NCBI GenBank assembly: GCA_013138655.1
Contig: WTCI01000111.1
Coordinates: forward strand, 1-18,652
From: Desulfuromonadaceae bacterium
GTDB lineage: Bacteria; Desulfobacterota; Desulfuromonadia; Desulfuromonadales; Geopsychrobacteraceae
DNA: 18,652 nucleotides
Direction of reading: 5' to 3'
Each line of letters starts with the position of its first letter. Position 1 is the first letter of the stretch. The notes beneath the pieces were generated by a model, which was given only the letters and a program-made list of their open reading frames with translations, was not told where the DNA came from and searched no databases. Positions 1-7,515 of this stretch are shown piece after piece. Position numbers and translations under genes: made by a program.

Positions 1-222
1 CGGATCAAGAGAGAGAAGGTTCGCGAGTTCAAAGCGATAAAAATGAACTCATGGCGCAATGCCGCCAGCCCCCTGTCCAGCTACGCTATTCCCAACCGTT
101 ACTTCAGGGAACTGGGTCTCTTTGAGAGGACTTCAGTGCAAACGGGATACCTGCCTCTCAGCGTTACTGAGGAGAAGAATGGGCAGGAGCCGTATACGAG
201 GCCCGTACGTACGGTTCTGTGA
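1..222 (+). CDS. Group II intron reverse transcriptase/maturase, C-terminal fragment
   Basis: This is an open frame from base 1 to the TGA at 220-222, with its start outside the window. The readable end (WRNAASPLSSYAIPNRYF followed by RELGLF) has the look of the maturase domain X/C-terminal tail, where a W-R-x-x-x-x-P-L segment and an aromatic-rich Y-F-x-x-L-G-L/F segment are common. These proteins combine reverse transcriptase with RNA maturase activity and help the intron splice and retrohome. After about residue 44 the frame runs through domain IV/V RNA sequence (ending EPYTRPVRTVL), so the last 30 or so residues are probably just the translated intron core. The assignment rests mainly on the linked domain V/VI structure. 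The family is fairly sure; the subclass is not determined. Confidence 0.7.
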   Translation, partial: RIKREKVREFKAIKMNSWRNAASPLSSYAIPNRYFRELGLFERTSVQTGYLPLSVTEEKNGQEPYTRPVRTVL

Positions 223-266
223 GAGGGCTGAGGCGAGCCTGATTCGCTCACCTCACCCTACTCGAT
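187..266 (+). ncRNA. Group II intron domains V and VI
   Basis: Domain V: GAGCCGTA (187-194) pairs with TACGGTTC (210-217) and contains the catalytic AGC triad at 188-190. An upper helix TACG/CGTA (195-198 with 204-207) follows, with a two-base CG bulge at 208-209. Domain VI: GAG-AGGG (221-227) pairs with CCCT-CTC (256-263, minus A260). This leaves A260 bulged, seven bases from the splice site, as expected for the branch point. The inner helix is TGAGG/CCTCA plus GAGC/GCTC. The upper loop of domain V is not a clean GNRA tetraloop. Confidence 0.8.
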
Positions 267-314
267 TCGCTTGCTTGACGATGAGTGCGGCAATCCTCTC
301 TGGCGTGCTACCGG

Positions 315-1730
315 TCAGATGGTTCCAGCCGCATCCCAGCCGCTGCTGACCGCTTTGAGATTTATCTCAAGCAGGGCCGGTTTATTGAAGGTTTTGCGCA
401 GGAAAGCTTCAAGTTCAGCCAGCTCGAATATGCCGGTTAAGCGGGCGATGAAACCGAGGACTACGACGTTGGCGGCCTTTGCTGTCCCCGCAGCAGTGGC
501 GAGATCGGTTGCTGGCAGGGCGTGCACCTTGCCCTTGAGATCGGCGGGGATTTGGTCAATCAGCGAACTGTTGTAGATGATCAGTCCGTCTTTCGGGACC
601 AGTGGGCCAAACTTTTCTAGCGATGGGCGGTTGAGGGCGACCAGCACGTTGGGGGCATCGACCACCGGCGTGCTGATCGGGTTTTTGCCGGCGACCACCG
701 AGCTGTTGGCGACGCCGCCGCGCATCTCCGGGCCATAGGAGGGTAGCCAGGTGACCTCCAGATTGTACTGCATCGACATTTGAGCCACCATCATGCCGAG
801 TGACAGAACCCCCTGCCCGCCGAAACCGGCGAACTTGAAGCGCATCTCCTCATAAGGCAGGATCAGTTCTTTATCGACCGTCTTCTCTTCAGCATCAAGG
901 CCAAGCAGCTTGGCCACGGCTGCAAAATCAGCCTCTTTACGTGGCCGTTCCTGTGGTCCCTGTTCGTCGGCGAGATCTTTGAGTACGCCAATCGGGTACT
1001 GTTTGCTGACCACATCGTCGATCCACTCGCAGGCCTGTTCCGGGTCCTTTTTCCAGTTTGTCGGACATTGGGAGAGAACCTCAATGAAGACATAGCCTTT
1101 CTTGTCTCGCTGAATTTCCAGACCGCGCTTGATCACCTTGACCGCTTGGCGGATGTTGCGTGGGTTGTTGACCCCGACCCGGGCGACGAGTGTCGGCGCT
1201 TCCAGTCCGGCAATCATCTCAGCCACCAGTAGCGGAAAGCCGTCATTGCTCTTGCTGCGTCCGTAGGGCGAAGTGGTGGTTTTCTGTCCGAGCAGCGTGG
1301 TTGGAGCGAGCTGTCCACCGGTCATGCCGTACAGGTTGTTGTTGACAAAGAAGACGATCATATTCTCGCCGCGGTTTGCCGCATGGATGGCGTTGCCGGT
1401 ACCGATCGCCGCCAGATCACCGTCCCCCTGATAGGAGACCACGATGCCGTCCGGGTTAGAGCGGCTGACGCCGGTGGCGACCGCAGAAGCACGCCCGTGC
1501 GCGGCCGAAACGCTGGCGCTCTCAAAATAGTAGTAGATAAAGACGCCGCAACCGACTGGCCCGACGTAGATGGTTTGATCCTGAATACCCAGTTCGGCCA
1601 CCTGATCGGCAATGATCTTGTTCAGGGTGCCATGACCACAGCCGGGACAATAATGGGTGGTCTTCTGAAACCCCGGCTTGCGCTCGAAAGTATCGAAAAA
1701 GGCCTCGGATTTCTGGAAGATTTTAGGCAT
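315..1730 (-). CDS. 2-oxoacid:ferredoxin oxidoreductase, fused beta (TPP-binding) and gamma subunits
   Basis: This 471-residue protein joins two subunits that are usually separate. Residues 1 to about 280 are the thiamine-pyrophosphate beta subunit, with CPGCGHG at 28-34, GDGD at 102-105 and NNN at 130-132 forming the TPP/Mg site. Residues from about 294 on are the gamma subunit, starting with the conserved FAGFGGQGV segment. With the alpha subunit it should oxidatively decarboxylate a 2-oxo acid to an acyl-CoA, passing electrons to ferredoxin in the cytoplasm. The best family guess is the VOR/KOR type (3-methyl-2-oxobutanoate or 2-oxoglutarate); substrate cannot be fixed from sequence. It has a GGAGG site before its ATG and overlaps the end of the alpha gene by 8 bases, so translational coupling is likely. 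It is the last gene of the operon. Confidence 0.93.
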   Translation of the reverse strand: MPKIFQKSEAFFDTFERKPGFQKTTHYCPGCGHGTLNKIIADQVAELGIQDQTIYVGPVGCGVFIYYYFESASVSAAHGRASAVATGVSRSNPDGIVVSYQGDGDLAAIGTGNAIHAANRGENMIVFFVNNNLYGMTGGQLAPTTLLGQKTTTSPYGRSKSNDGFPLLVAEMIAGLEAPTLVARVGVNNPRNIRQAVKVIKRGLEIQRDKKGYVFIEVLSQCPTNWKKDPEQACEWIDDVVSKQYPIGVLKDLADEQGPQERPRKEADFAAVAKLLGLDAEEKTVDKELILPYEEMRFKFAGFGGQGVLSLGMMVAQMSMQYNLEVTWLPSYGPEMRGGVANSSVVAGKNPISTPVVDAPNVLVALNRPSLEKFGPLVPKDGLIIYNSSLIDQIPADLKGKVHALPATDLATAAGTAKAANVVVLGFIARLTGIFELAELEAFLRKTFNKPALLEINLKAVSSGWDAAGTI

Positions 1731-2778
1731 TGGAAACCTCCTGCAGGCACTTTTCGACCTGGGCGACGATCTGTTCCAGCTGCGGGAGGTTGCCGCCGAC
1801 GCGTCCGTACCAGTTCACCTGGTGCTTCGGCAGGGACAGTCGGACATCTTCAACGAACTGGCCGCGGCTCATCTCGACGGCGAGTACCGGTACTCCAGGC
1901 TTAACCGTCTTCTGGTAGATAGCTGTGGGGAAGGGCCAGAGGGTCTTTGGCCGGATTAGCGCGGCGCGAATACCGCGGGCGTCGAGTGTCTCCAACGTAC
2001 TGCGCAACAAGCGGCTGCTGATGCCGTAGCCGGTCAGGACAATCTGGGGATCTTCGGCCCCACTGACCTCGGCCTGGGCCTCGGTCTCACTGATTTGCCG
2101 ATACTTTTCATGCAGTCGTTCGATATGCGCTTCCATATCGTCGAAATCGAGATAGATAGAGGTGACCAGATTCCGGTTGCTTTCCGGCGAGGCGTCGAGG
2201 GCCCAGGGTTTCGCAACCTTCTGAATGGGCTCCTGACGGATGTCGATCGGCTCCATCATCTGCCCGAGGGTGGCATCGGTCAGCAAAAACACCGGGGTCC
2301 GCCAGCGGTCGGCCAGATCGAAGGCTTCGATGGTCATGCGATAGGTCTCCTCCACCGATGCCGGGGCTAACACGATGGCACGGTAATCGCCATGTCCGCC
2401 GCCTTTGACCACCTGGAAATAGTCGCTCTGCTCCGGGCCGATGTTGCCCAGCCCGGGGCCGACCCGCTGCACATCGACAATAACGCATGGCAGTTGGGCT
2501 CCAGCCAGGTAGGAGATCCCTTCCATCTTGAGACTGATGCCGGGACCGGAACTGGCGGTCAGGGTCCGCAGACCGGACGCTGCAGAGCCGAAGACCATAT
2601 TGATGGCGCCGATTTCGCATTCGGCCTGGACGAATACTTTGCCCAGCGCCAGGAAATATTCACTGGCCGCATGGGCAATTTCGCTCGCCGGGGTGATCGG
2701 GTAGCCGTAATAGGCATCGCAGCCGGCAACGAGGGCACCGATCACCACGGCCTCATTCCCTTTAACCAGTTTCTTCAA
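1723..2778 (-). CDS. vorB: 2-oxoacid:ferredoxin oxidoreductase alpha subunit (VorB-like)
   Basis: This 351-residue protein matches the usual length of VorB, the alpha subunit of 3-methyl-2-oxobutanoate (2-ketoisovalerate) ferredoxin oxidoreductase. It has the pyrimidine-binding fold start GNEAVVIGALVAGCDAYYGY with PITPASEI, then the glutamate-containing QAECEIGAIN and the TASSGPGISLKMEGISYL region that contacts TPP. The later part is the C-terminal transketolase-like domain (IVLTGYGISSRLL). The start codon is TTG at 2776-2778, supported by AGGAG eight bases upstream; no ATG lies near. It lies 27 bases after the synthetase-ferredoxin gene and overlaps the beta-gamma gene, so all are one transcript. 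The symbol is by resemblance; a 2-oxoglutarate or aryl-pyruvate enzyme of the same superfamily is possible. Confidence 0.9.
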   Translation of the reverse strand: MKKLVKGNEAVVIGALVAGCDAYYGYPITPASEIAHAASEYFLALGKVFVQAECEIGAINMVFGSAASGLRTLTASSGPGISLKMEGISYLAGAQLPCVIVDVQRVGPGLGNIGPEQSDYFQVVKGGGHGDYRAIVLAPASVEETYRMTIEAFDLADRWRTPVFLLTDATLGQMMEPIDIRQEPIQKVAKPWALDASPESNRNLVTSIYLDFDDMEAHIERLHEKYRQISETEAQAEVSGAEDPQIVLTGYGISSRLLRSTLETLDARGIRAALIRPKTLWPFPTAIYQKTVKPGVPVLAVEMSRGQFVEDVRLSLPKHQVNWYGRVGGNLPQLEQIVAQVEKCLQEVSNA

Positions 2779-2805
2779 ACCAGTAACTCCTGTTATTCTA
2801 TGTTG

Positions 2806-4692
2806 TTAAGGGCGCACCACGGTGACTGCACCCGGTTCGGGGCAAACCAGATAGCAGTTTGCGCAGCCGATGCAACCGTCGCCGGTGACGATGGTGGCCG
2901 GATAGCCGAGTTCATTGATCTTATCGGATACGCTCAGGATATTTTTCGGACAGTGAACAATGCAGAGGCCACAGGCCTTGCACAGGTCGGCGTGGATGGT
3001 CACCGAAGGTTTTTCGCTGTCCGGTTTGTCGGATGTCTCGTCCTTGAACAGATCGACCTTGATGCCGAGCTGTTCAGTGGCGATTTCGCGCAGCTTATAT
3101 TTCTGAGTTTTGCCGCTGGCCGTGAGAGGAAATGCGTCGATGAAGAAGACGTGTTTCGGTTTCTTGTAGGGGGCAATCCGGGTGCGGGTGAAATCGATGA
3201 CATCCTCTTCGGACAGGTCGCTCCCTTCTTTGCGGATGATGAAGGCACCGACCACTTCGCCGTAACGCTCGTCCGGAATGCCGACCACCTGCACATCGAG
3301 GACGCCGTCCATGGTATAGAGGAATTCCTCGACCTCGCGTGGGTAGATATTTTCGCCACCGCGGATGATCATGTCCTTGATCCGGCCGGTGATGCGGTAG
3401 TAACCATCTTCATCCATTTCCGCTTGGTCGCCGGAGTGGAGCCAGTCTTCGGTATCGATCGCCTCAGCGGTCTGTTCGGGTAAATTGTAGTAGCCCTTCA
3501 TGATGTTGTAGCCACGGCAGCAGAGTTCACCGCGCTGGTTTGGCGCGAGCGTGGCACCGGTTTCGGGGTCGATGATTTTGACCTCTATTTCGGGAAGAGC
3601 CATGCCGACGGTACCGACCCGGTGGTCGATGGAATCGTCGGTGCGGGTCTGGGTGATGACCGGCGAAGCCTCGGTCAGTCCGTAGGCGATGGTGATGTCG
3701 CGACAGTGCATCTTCCCCATGACTTGGCGCATCGTTTCTTTGGGGCAGGGTGAGCCGGCCATGATGCCGGTGCGCAGAGAACTGAGGTCGAACATGTCGA
3801 ACATCGGGTGATCCAGTTCGGCAATGAACATGGTCGGCACACCGTAGATCGCGGTACACTTCTCTTTTTGCACTGCCGCCAGGGTTAACAGCGGATCGAA
3901 GATCTCAAGCGGAACCAGGGTGGTGCCGTGGGTGAGCGCTGCCATCACGCCGAGCACACAGCCGAAGCAGTGGAACAACGGCACCGGCAGGCAGAGCCGG
4001 TCGGCTTCAGTGAACTTCTGTCGTTCTCCGATGTAATAGCCGTTGTTGAGAATGTTGTAGTGGCTGAGCATGACCCCTTTCGGGAAACCGGTGGTCCCGG
4101 AGGTGTACTGCATGTTAATGACATCATGCGGATCAAGGGATGACTTTATCGCGTTCAACTCCGTATCGTCGTACTGGTCGCCGAGCAGCATCAGCTCGCG
4201 GGTGTTGTACATGCCGCGGTGTTTTTCCTGGCCGATGAAGATGATGTTCTCCAGGCTCGGAAACTTCTTGCTCTGCAACCTGCCGCGCTGGCAGGAGCCG
4301 AGTTCTGGAATGAGTTCGTTGACTGTTTTCAGGTAGTCGTGGTCGCGAAAACCGTCGATCAGCACCAACGCTTTGAGGTCGGCCTGACGGACCAGATATT
4401 CCAGTTCGAAGCTGCGGTAGTGGGTATTGATGGTGACCAGCACTGCGCCGATTTTGGCGGTAGCGAACATGAAAGTCGTCCAGTCTGGCACGTTGGTCGC
4501 CCAGATGCCGACATGGTCTCCCTTGCCGATACCGATGGCCAGCAGGCCTTTGGCCAGTTGGTTGACGCGCTGGTCAAATTGGCTGAAGGTGAATCTCAGG
4601 TCGCGGTCGGGGTAGACGATGAATTCATGATCCGGCAGGCGCTGAACCTGATCTTCAAAAAAAGCGCCGATGGTTTTATCAGTATGGGGCAT
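2806..4692 (-). CDS. AMP-forming acyl-CoA synthetase fused to a C-terminal 2x[4Fe-4S] ferredoxin
   Basis: This 628-residue protein has residues 1 to about 545 as a FadD-like acyl-CoA synthetase of the ANL superfamily. Visible motifs are the ATP loop [20 protein letters not shown], the SGD and [16 protein letters not shown] hinge region, and the catalytic lysine segment [15 protein letters not shown] hydrophilic linker then leads to about 60 residues with two cysteine clusters, [13 protein letters not shown] and [14 protein letters not shown], typical of the delta (ferredoxin) subunit of 2-oxoacid oxidoreductases. No separate delta gene is seen beside the alpha and beta-gamma genes, so this tail probably serves as delta. 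The synthetase would turn a free acid, ATP and CoA into acyl-CoA. The ATG follows AAGGAG and shares a base with the stop of the regulator gene (TAATG). The acid substrate is unknown. Confidence 0.93.
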   Translation of the reverse strand: MPHTDKTIGAFFEDQVQRLPDHEFIVYPDRDLRFTFSQFDQRVNQLAKGLLAIGIGKGDHVGIWATNVPDWTTFMFATAKIGAVLVTINTHYRSFELEYLVRQADLKALVLIDGFRDHDYLKTVNELIPELGSCQRGRLQSKKFPSLENIIFIGQEKHRGMYNTRELMLLGDQYDDTELNAIKSSLDPHDVINMQYTSGTTGFPKGVMLSHYNILNNGYYIGERQKFTEADRLCLPVPLFHCFGCVLGVMAALTHGTTLVPLEIFDPLLTLAAVQKEKCTAIYGVPTMFIAELDHPMFDMFDLSSLRTGIMAGSPCPKETMRQVMGKMHCRDITIAYGLTEASPVITQTRTDDSIDHRVGTVGMALPEIEVKIIDPETGATLAPNQRGELCCRGYNIMKGYYNLPEQTAEAIDTEDWLHSGDQAEMDEDGYYRITGRIKDMIIRGGENIYPREVEEFLYTMDGVLDVQVVGIPDERYGEVVGAFIIRKEGSDLSEEDVIDFTRTRIAPYKKPKHVFFIDAFPLTASGKTQKYKLREIATEQLGIKVDLFKDETSDKPDSEKPSVTIHADLCKACGLCIVHCPKNILSVSDKINELGYPATIVTGDGCIGCANCYLVCPEPGAVTVVRP

Positions 4693-5288
4693 TACGGCTC
4701 CTTCGTCCCCGAGCAGGGGGCATAAACGACAGCCAGGATGCGTGCGCTGTCATCGCCCTTGGCATGAACATCATGGGGCACGACAGAGTCGTAGTAGATA
4801 CTCTCTCCGGCTTCCAGTTCGTAGGTCGTGCGGCCGTAGTTAATCTGGATAGCACCGGAGAGCACAAAGATGAATTCTTCACCTTCATGGGCGGACAGTG
4901 GCGGGGCCTCGCCGGTCCGCGGCTTGACATCGATCATGAAGGGTTCCATGTGGCGGTCGCGCTTGCCGGCGCCCAGGGAGTAGAAATCGAGATTACTACA
5001 GGTAGCGTTGGGGTCCTTACCAGAGAAGCGGATCACGTTTGGCGTCTGGGTGGAATTAAACACTACCGGGCCATCCAGCGGATCATCGTCCAGAAGGGTG
5101 CCGAGTCGTACGCCCAGTGCTCGTGAAATTTCCATCAGCGGGGTGAGCGAGGGAACCAGAGCTCCATCCTCAATCTGCCGGATTTGATCGGCATGGCATT
5201 GACTCTGCTCGGCCAACTGCTCGACGGTCATTTGCTTGACGTTGCGCAATTGACGGACCTTGGCTCCTATCCTATTCTCAGCAGACAT
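4692..5288 (-). CDS. XRE-family transcriptional regulator with C-terminal cupin domain
   Basis: This 198-residue protein has an N-terminal XRE helix-turn-helix (about residues 8-62, with [22 protein letters not shown] as the recognition region) and a C-terminal cupin_2 barrel (about 115-190, [19 protein letters not shown] and [19 protein letters not shown]). Regulators with this layout often sense a small ligand through the cupin and control adjacent catabolic genes. It is first in the operon, followed by the acyl-CoA synthetase with a TAATG overlap, so it likely regulates its own operon in response to an acid, acyl-CoA or related ligand; that is inference. The ATG is preceded by AAAGGAG at good spacing. 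Family confidence is high; ligand unknown. Confidence 0.93.
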   Translation of the reverse strand: MSAENRIGAKVRQLRNVKQMTVEQLAEQSQCHADQIRQIEDGALVPSLTPLMEISRALGVRLGTLLDDDPLDGPVVFNSTQTPNVIRFSGKDPNATCSNLDFYSLGAGKRDRHMEPFMIDVKPRTGEAPPLSAHEGEEFIFVLSGAIQINYGRTTYELEAGESIYYDSVVPHDVHAKGDDSARILAVVYAPCSGTKEP

Positions 5289-5340
5289 CTCGACTCCTTT
5301 TTAACGATTTTTTGGCAATAAAAACAGAAGGATCAGATAA

Positions 5341-5373
5341 CATATCATGAAACATAATAACCTGCCCGATATG
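5341..5373. promoter_or_regulatory. Inverted repeat upstream of the XRE-cupin operon (candidate operator)
   Basis: CATATC (5341-5346) and GATATG (5368-5373) form an inverted repeat with a 21-base AT-rich spacer, 53-85 bases upstream of the XRE-cupin start. The position fits an autoregulatory site. The half-sites are short, so the call is tentative, and no convincing -35/-10 pair was found nearby. Confidence 0.25.
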
Positions 5374-5441
5374 ATAATAATCGTCAAGGCAGAAGTTTAT
5401 TTCCGGTGAAGTTTTGTTTTGGTGGGGATATACAGAGTTCC

Positions 5442-5460
5442 CGTCCTCTGGACGTTTTTT
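5442..5460 (+). terminator. Small hairpin followed by T6 ahead of threonine aldolase gene
   Basis: CGTCC-TCT-GGACG (5442-5454) is followed directly by six T. It has the form of a minimal intrinsic terminator or attenuator on the plus strand, 52 bases before the threonine aldolase ATG. The stem is only 5 bp, so function is uncertain. Confidence 0.3.
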
Positions 5461-5512
5461 ACTATACGGCTGGGGGCAGCTTTGTTATCTTGCGCTAATG
5501 GGGGCTCGGTAA

Positions 5513-6559
5513 ATGAATAAAAATATGTTTGCCAGCGATAATTACAGCGGTGTCTGTCCTGAGGCTTGGCAAGCCATGGCAGAAGCAAATAGTGGCGATG
5601 TCAATTCCTATGGTGACGACCCCTGGACGGCGAGAGCCTGTGACCAGTTACGTGAATTTTTTGAGACCGACTGTCAGGTTTTTTTCGTCTTCAATGGCAC
5701 TGCTGCTAATTCACTGGCACTGGCCGCCCTCTGCCGTTCTTATCACAGCATCATCTGTCACGAGATGGCCCACGTGGAAACGGATGAATGTGGGGCAGTG
5801 GAGTTTTTTTCTAACGGCACCAAGATTCTTCTCGTCCCTGGGGCTGACGGCAAGATTGATCCTGATGCAGTGACCCGGACCGTTGAGCGGCGCACCGATA
5901 TCCATTATCCAAAACCGAAAGTGCTGAGTATTACTCAGGCGACCGAGCTGGGGACGGTTTATTCAACTGAGGAGTTGCAGCTTGTCGGCGATCTGGCCAG
6001 GCGCCATCAGCTGAAGTTGCATATGGATGGTGCCCGGTTCGCCAACGCGTTCGCTACGCTCAATCTGCCGGCTAAAGAAATAACCTGGCAGGCGGGGGTA
6101 GATGTGCTGACTTTCGGCGGCACCAAAAACGGCATGGCAGTCGGCGAGGCGGTGGTCTTTTTCGACCGGCAACTGGCCGAGGAATTTGATTATCGATGTA
6201 AACAAGCGGGCCAGCTGGCCTCGAAGATGCGTTTTTTGTCTGCCCCCTGGGCCAGCATGTTGCAGCAAGGCACCCTCTTACAGAATGCCGCCCATGCCAA
6301 TCGCTGCGCAAAGTTGCTGGCGGAGCAATTACAGTCGTTGGATGTGATTCAACTGGTTCATCCGGTGCAGGCCAACGCGGTTTTTGTGCAGATGCCGGAA
6401 GCTTTGATTGATGCATTGCATGCAGCCGGGTGGTATTTTTACACCTTTATCGGTTCCGGCCATGCCCGGTTCATGTGCTCATGGCAGAGCCGGGAAGAGG
6501 AGATCCTTGGTTTTGGCGAAGAGTTGCGCAGGATTGCTGCGGATCTCTATGTGGATTAA
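5513..6559 (+). CDS. ltaE: Low-specificity L-threonine aldolase
   Basis: This 348-residue PLP enzyme of fold type I has the usual length of the bacterial beta-eliminating lyase/threonine aldolase family. It begins FASDNYSGVCPEAW, a hallmark of the family. NGTAAN (61-66) binds the cofactor phosphate, H87 in the CHEMAHVETDECGA region probably stacks on PLP, D172 in HMDGAR contacts the pyridine nitrogen, and K205 in TFGGTKNGM is the Schiff-base lysine. It would cleave threonine or allo-threonine to glycine and acetaldehyde in the cytoplasm. The ATG at 5513 follows a G-rich stretch (GGGGGCTCGG); a second in-frame ATG lies 12 bases on. The HDOD gene starts 28 bases after its stop and is probably co-transcribed. 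Confidence 0.94.
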   Translation: MNKNMFASDNYSGVCPEAWQAMAEANSGDVNSYGDDPWTARACDQLREFFETDCQVFFVFNGTAANSLALAALCRSYHSIICHEMAHVETDECGAVEFFSNGTKILLVPGADGKIDPDAVTRTVERRTDIHYPKPKVLSITQATELGTVYSTEELQLVGDLARRHQLKLHMDGARFANAFATLNLPAKEITWQAGVDVLTFGGTKNGMAVGEAVVFFDRQLAEEFDYRCKQAGQLASKMRFLSAPWASMLQQGTLLQNAAHANRCAKLLAEQLQSLDVIQLVHPVQANAVFVQMPEALIDALHAAGWYFYTFIGSGHARFMCSWQSREEEILGFGEELRRIAADLYVD

Positions 6560-6578
6560 CGGCTATGTGGATTAACGG
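6547..6578 (+). repeat. Exact 16-bp tandem duplication across the ltaE stop codon
   Basis: CTATGTGGATTAACGG occurs twice in a row (6547-6562 and 6563-6578). The first copy holds the last codons and TAA of the threonine aldolase gene; the second fills the gap before the HDOD gene. It looks like a recent replication slippage event. Confidence 0.9.
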
Positions 6579-6587
6579 AATCTAGCG

Positions 6588-7445
6588 ATGGCGACCTATA
6601 CGGATTTCAGTACAATTATCAAAAACATGGGAGAGCTTCCGCCGTCACCGCTTGTGGCGAGCAAGATACTCGAACTGTTACGAAAACCGGACCTGACGAT
6701 CAAGGAACTGGCCAACGCCGTATCCCTGGATCCGGTGCTTTCAGCGCGGCTGATGCGGATGGCCAATTCGGCTTTCTATGAGCAACAAAAGCAGATCACC
6801 ACTGTTGACCGGGCGATTATTGTTATTGGTGAAAATGTCCTGAAAAATCTCGCTCTGGAAAGCAGTTTGCGTAATGCACATAAAACCTACGGTCTGCTGG
6901 AGCGACGCTTGTGGGAAATGTCGATCGGCAGCGCCGTGGCCAGCCGGATGCTTGCTGACCAGCTGACCGAAATCGATAAAAATGAGGCCTATCTGGCCGG
7001 TTTACAGCACCATATCGGCAAAGTGGTGATGATGAATCGTGACAAGGATCTTTACAAGGAAGTGGTCCGGATTGTTGATGCCGGGAAGGGTAGCCTGCAG
7101 GATGTCGAGCGCGCCCTTTTTGCCTACTCTCACGAGTTGGTCGGGGCAGCCCTGCTCGACCACTGGAATTACCCGAGAACACTCGTCAAAGCCACTCAGT
7201 ATCACCATGAATTCGAAAAACTGCGGGATGAAGATGGGGAAGTCTTTACGATTTGTGCGATTCTTTGCCTGGCAAGTGATTTCTGTCGCTATTACGGTAT
7301 CGGTCAATTGCAGTCGGACGACAGCATCGATCTGACCAGAAACAAGGGAGCGATGGCATTGGCAGCCAACCCGATCGTGGTTGATGACCTGTTGGAAAAA
7401 TTTCACCCCGAGTTTATCAAAGAGCGTAATCTCTTCCTGTCTTGA
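6588..7445 (+). CDS. HDOD domain protein
   Basis: This 285-residue protein is almost entirely an HDOD domain (about residues 16-212), starting with the typical LPPSPLVASKILELL and SLDPVLSARLMRMANSAFY segments. HDOD proteins are related to HD-type phosphohydrolases but have mostly lost catalytic residues; they are linked to signalling, motility and stress responses. Here the usual HD pair is replaced by HH (LQHHIGK, 139-145), and a later YHHE (205-208) remains, so hydrolase activity is doubtful. No receiver or GGDEF domain is attached. The ATG at 6588 has only a weak upstream site (ACGGA). It lies in the same direction as the threonine aldolase and BioD-like genes; a functional link is not evident. 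Confidence 0.92.
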   Translation: MATYTDFSTIIKNMGELPPSPLVASKILELLRKPDLTIKELANAVSLDPVLSARLMRMANSAFYEQQKQITTVDRAIIVIGENVLKNLALESSLRNAHKTYGLLERRLWEMSIGSAVASRMLADQLTEIDKNEAYLAGLQHHIGKVVMMNRDKDLYKEVVRIVDAGKGSLQDVERALFAYSHELVGAALLDHWNYPRTLVKATQYHHEFEKLRDEDGEVFTICAILCLASDFCRYYGIGQLQSDDSIDLTRNKGAMALAANPIVVDDLLEKFHPEFIKERNLFLS

Positions 7446-7515
7446 TGCCGCCTGGCAGCCATGCTAATTTTGATTTTAATGTAATCCGCACTTCCTCCTC
7501 CCAAGGAGACGGTTT

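Larger units (their letters stand above)
1..266 (+). mobile_element. Group II intron, 3' portion (truncated by window start)
   Basis: The first 266 bases hold the end of a group II intron: the C-terminus of the intron-encoded maturase, then a domain V and a domain VI that both fold well. The inferred 3' splice junction follows T266, where the intron ends in ...CTACTCGAT. The 3' exon is intergenic DNA 49 bases beyond the stop codon of the oxidoreductase beta-gamma gene, so the intron sits tail-to-tail with that operon. Whether the copy is full length and active cannot be judged because its 5' part lies outside the window. Confidence 0.8.

Noticed and set aside
2392..3483. A long plus-strand reading frame (363 codons) opposite the synthetase and oxidoreductase genes
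   Set aside because: It lies antisense across two clear genes and an intergenic gap, and shows no recognisable domain. It is a shadow of high-GC codon bias.
5289..5512. Promoter pair for the XRE-cupin and threonine aldolase genes
   Set aside because: TTGACG occurs on the minus strand, but no -10 box lies at 15-19 bases. Candidates for the plus strand have 21-base spacing. Nothing met a fair standard.
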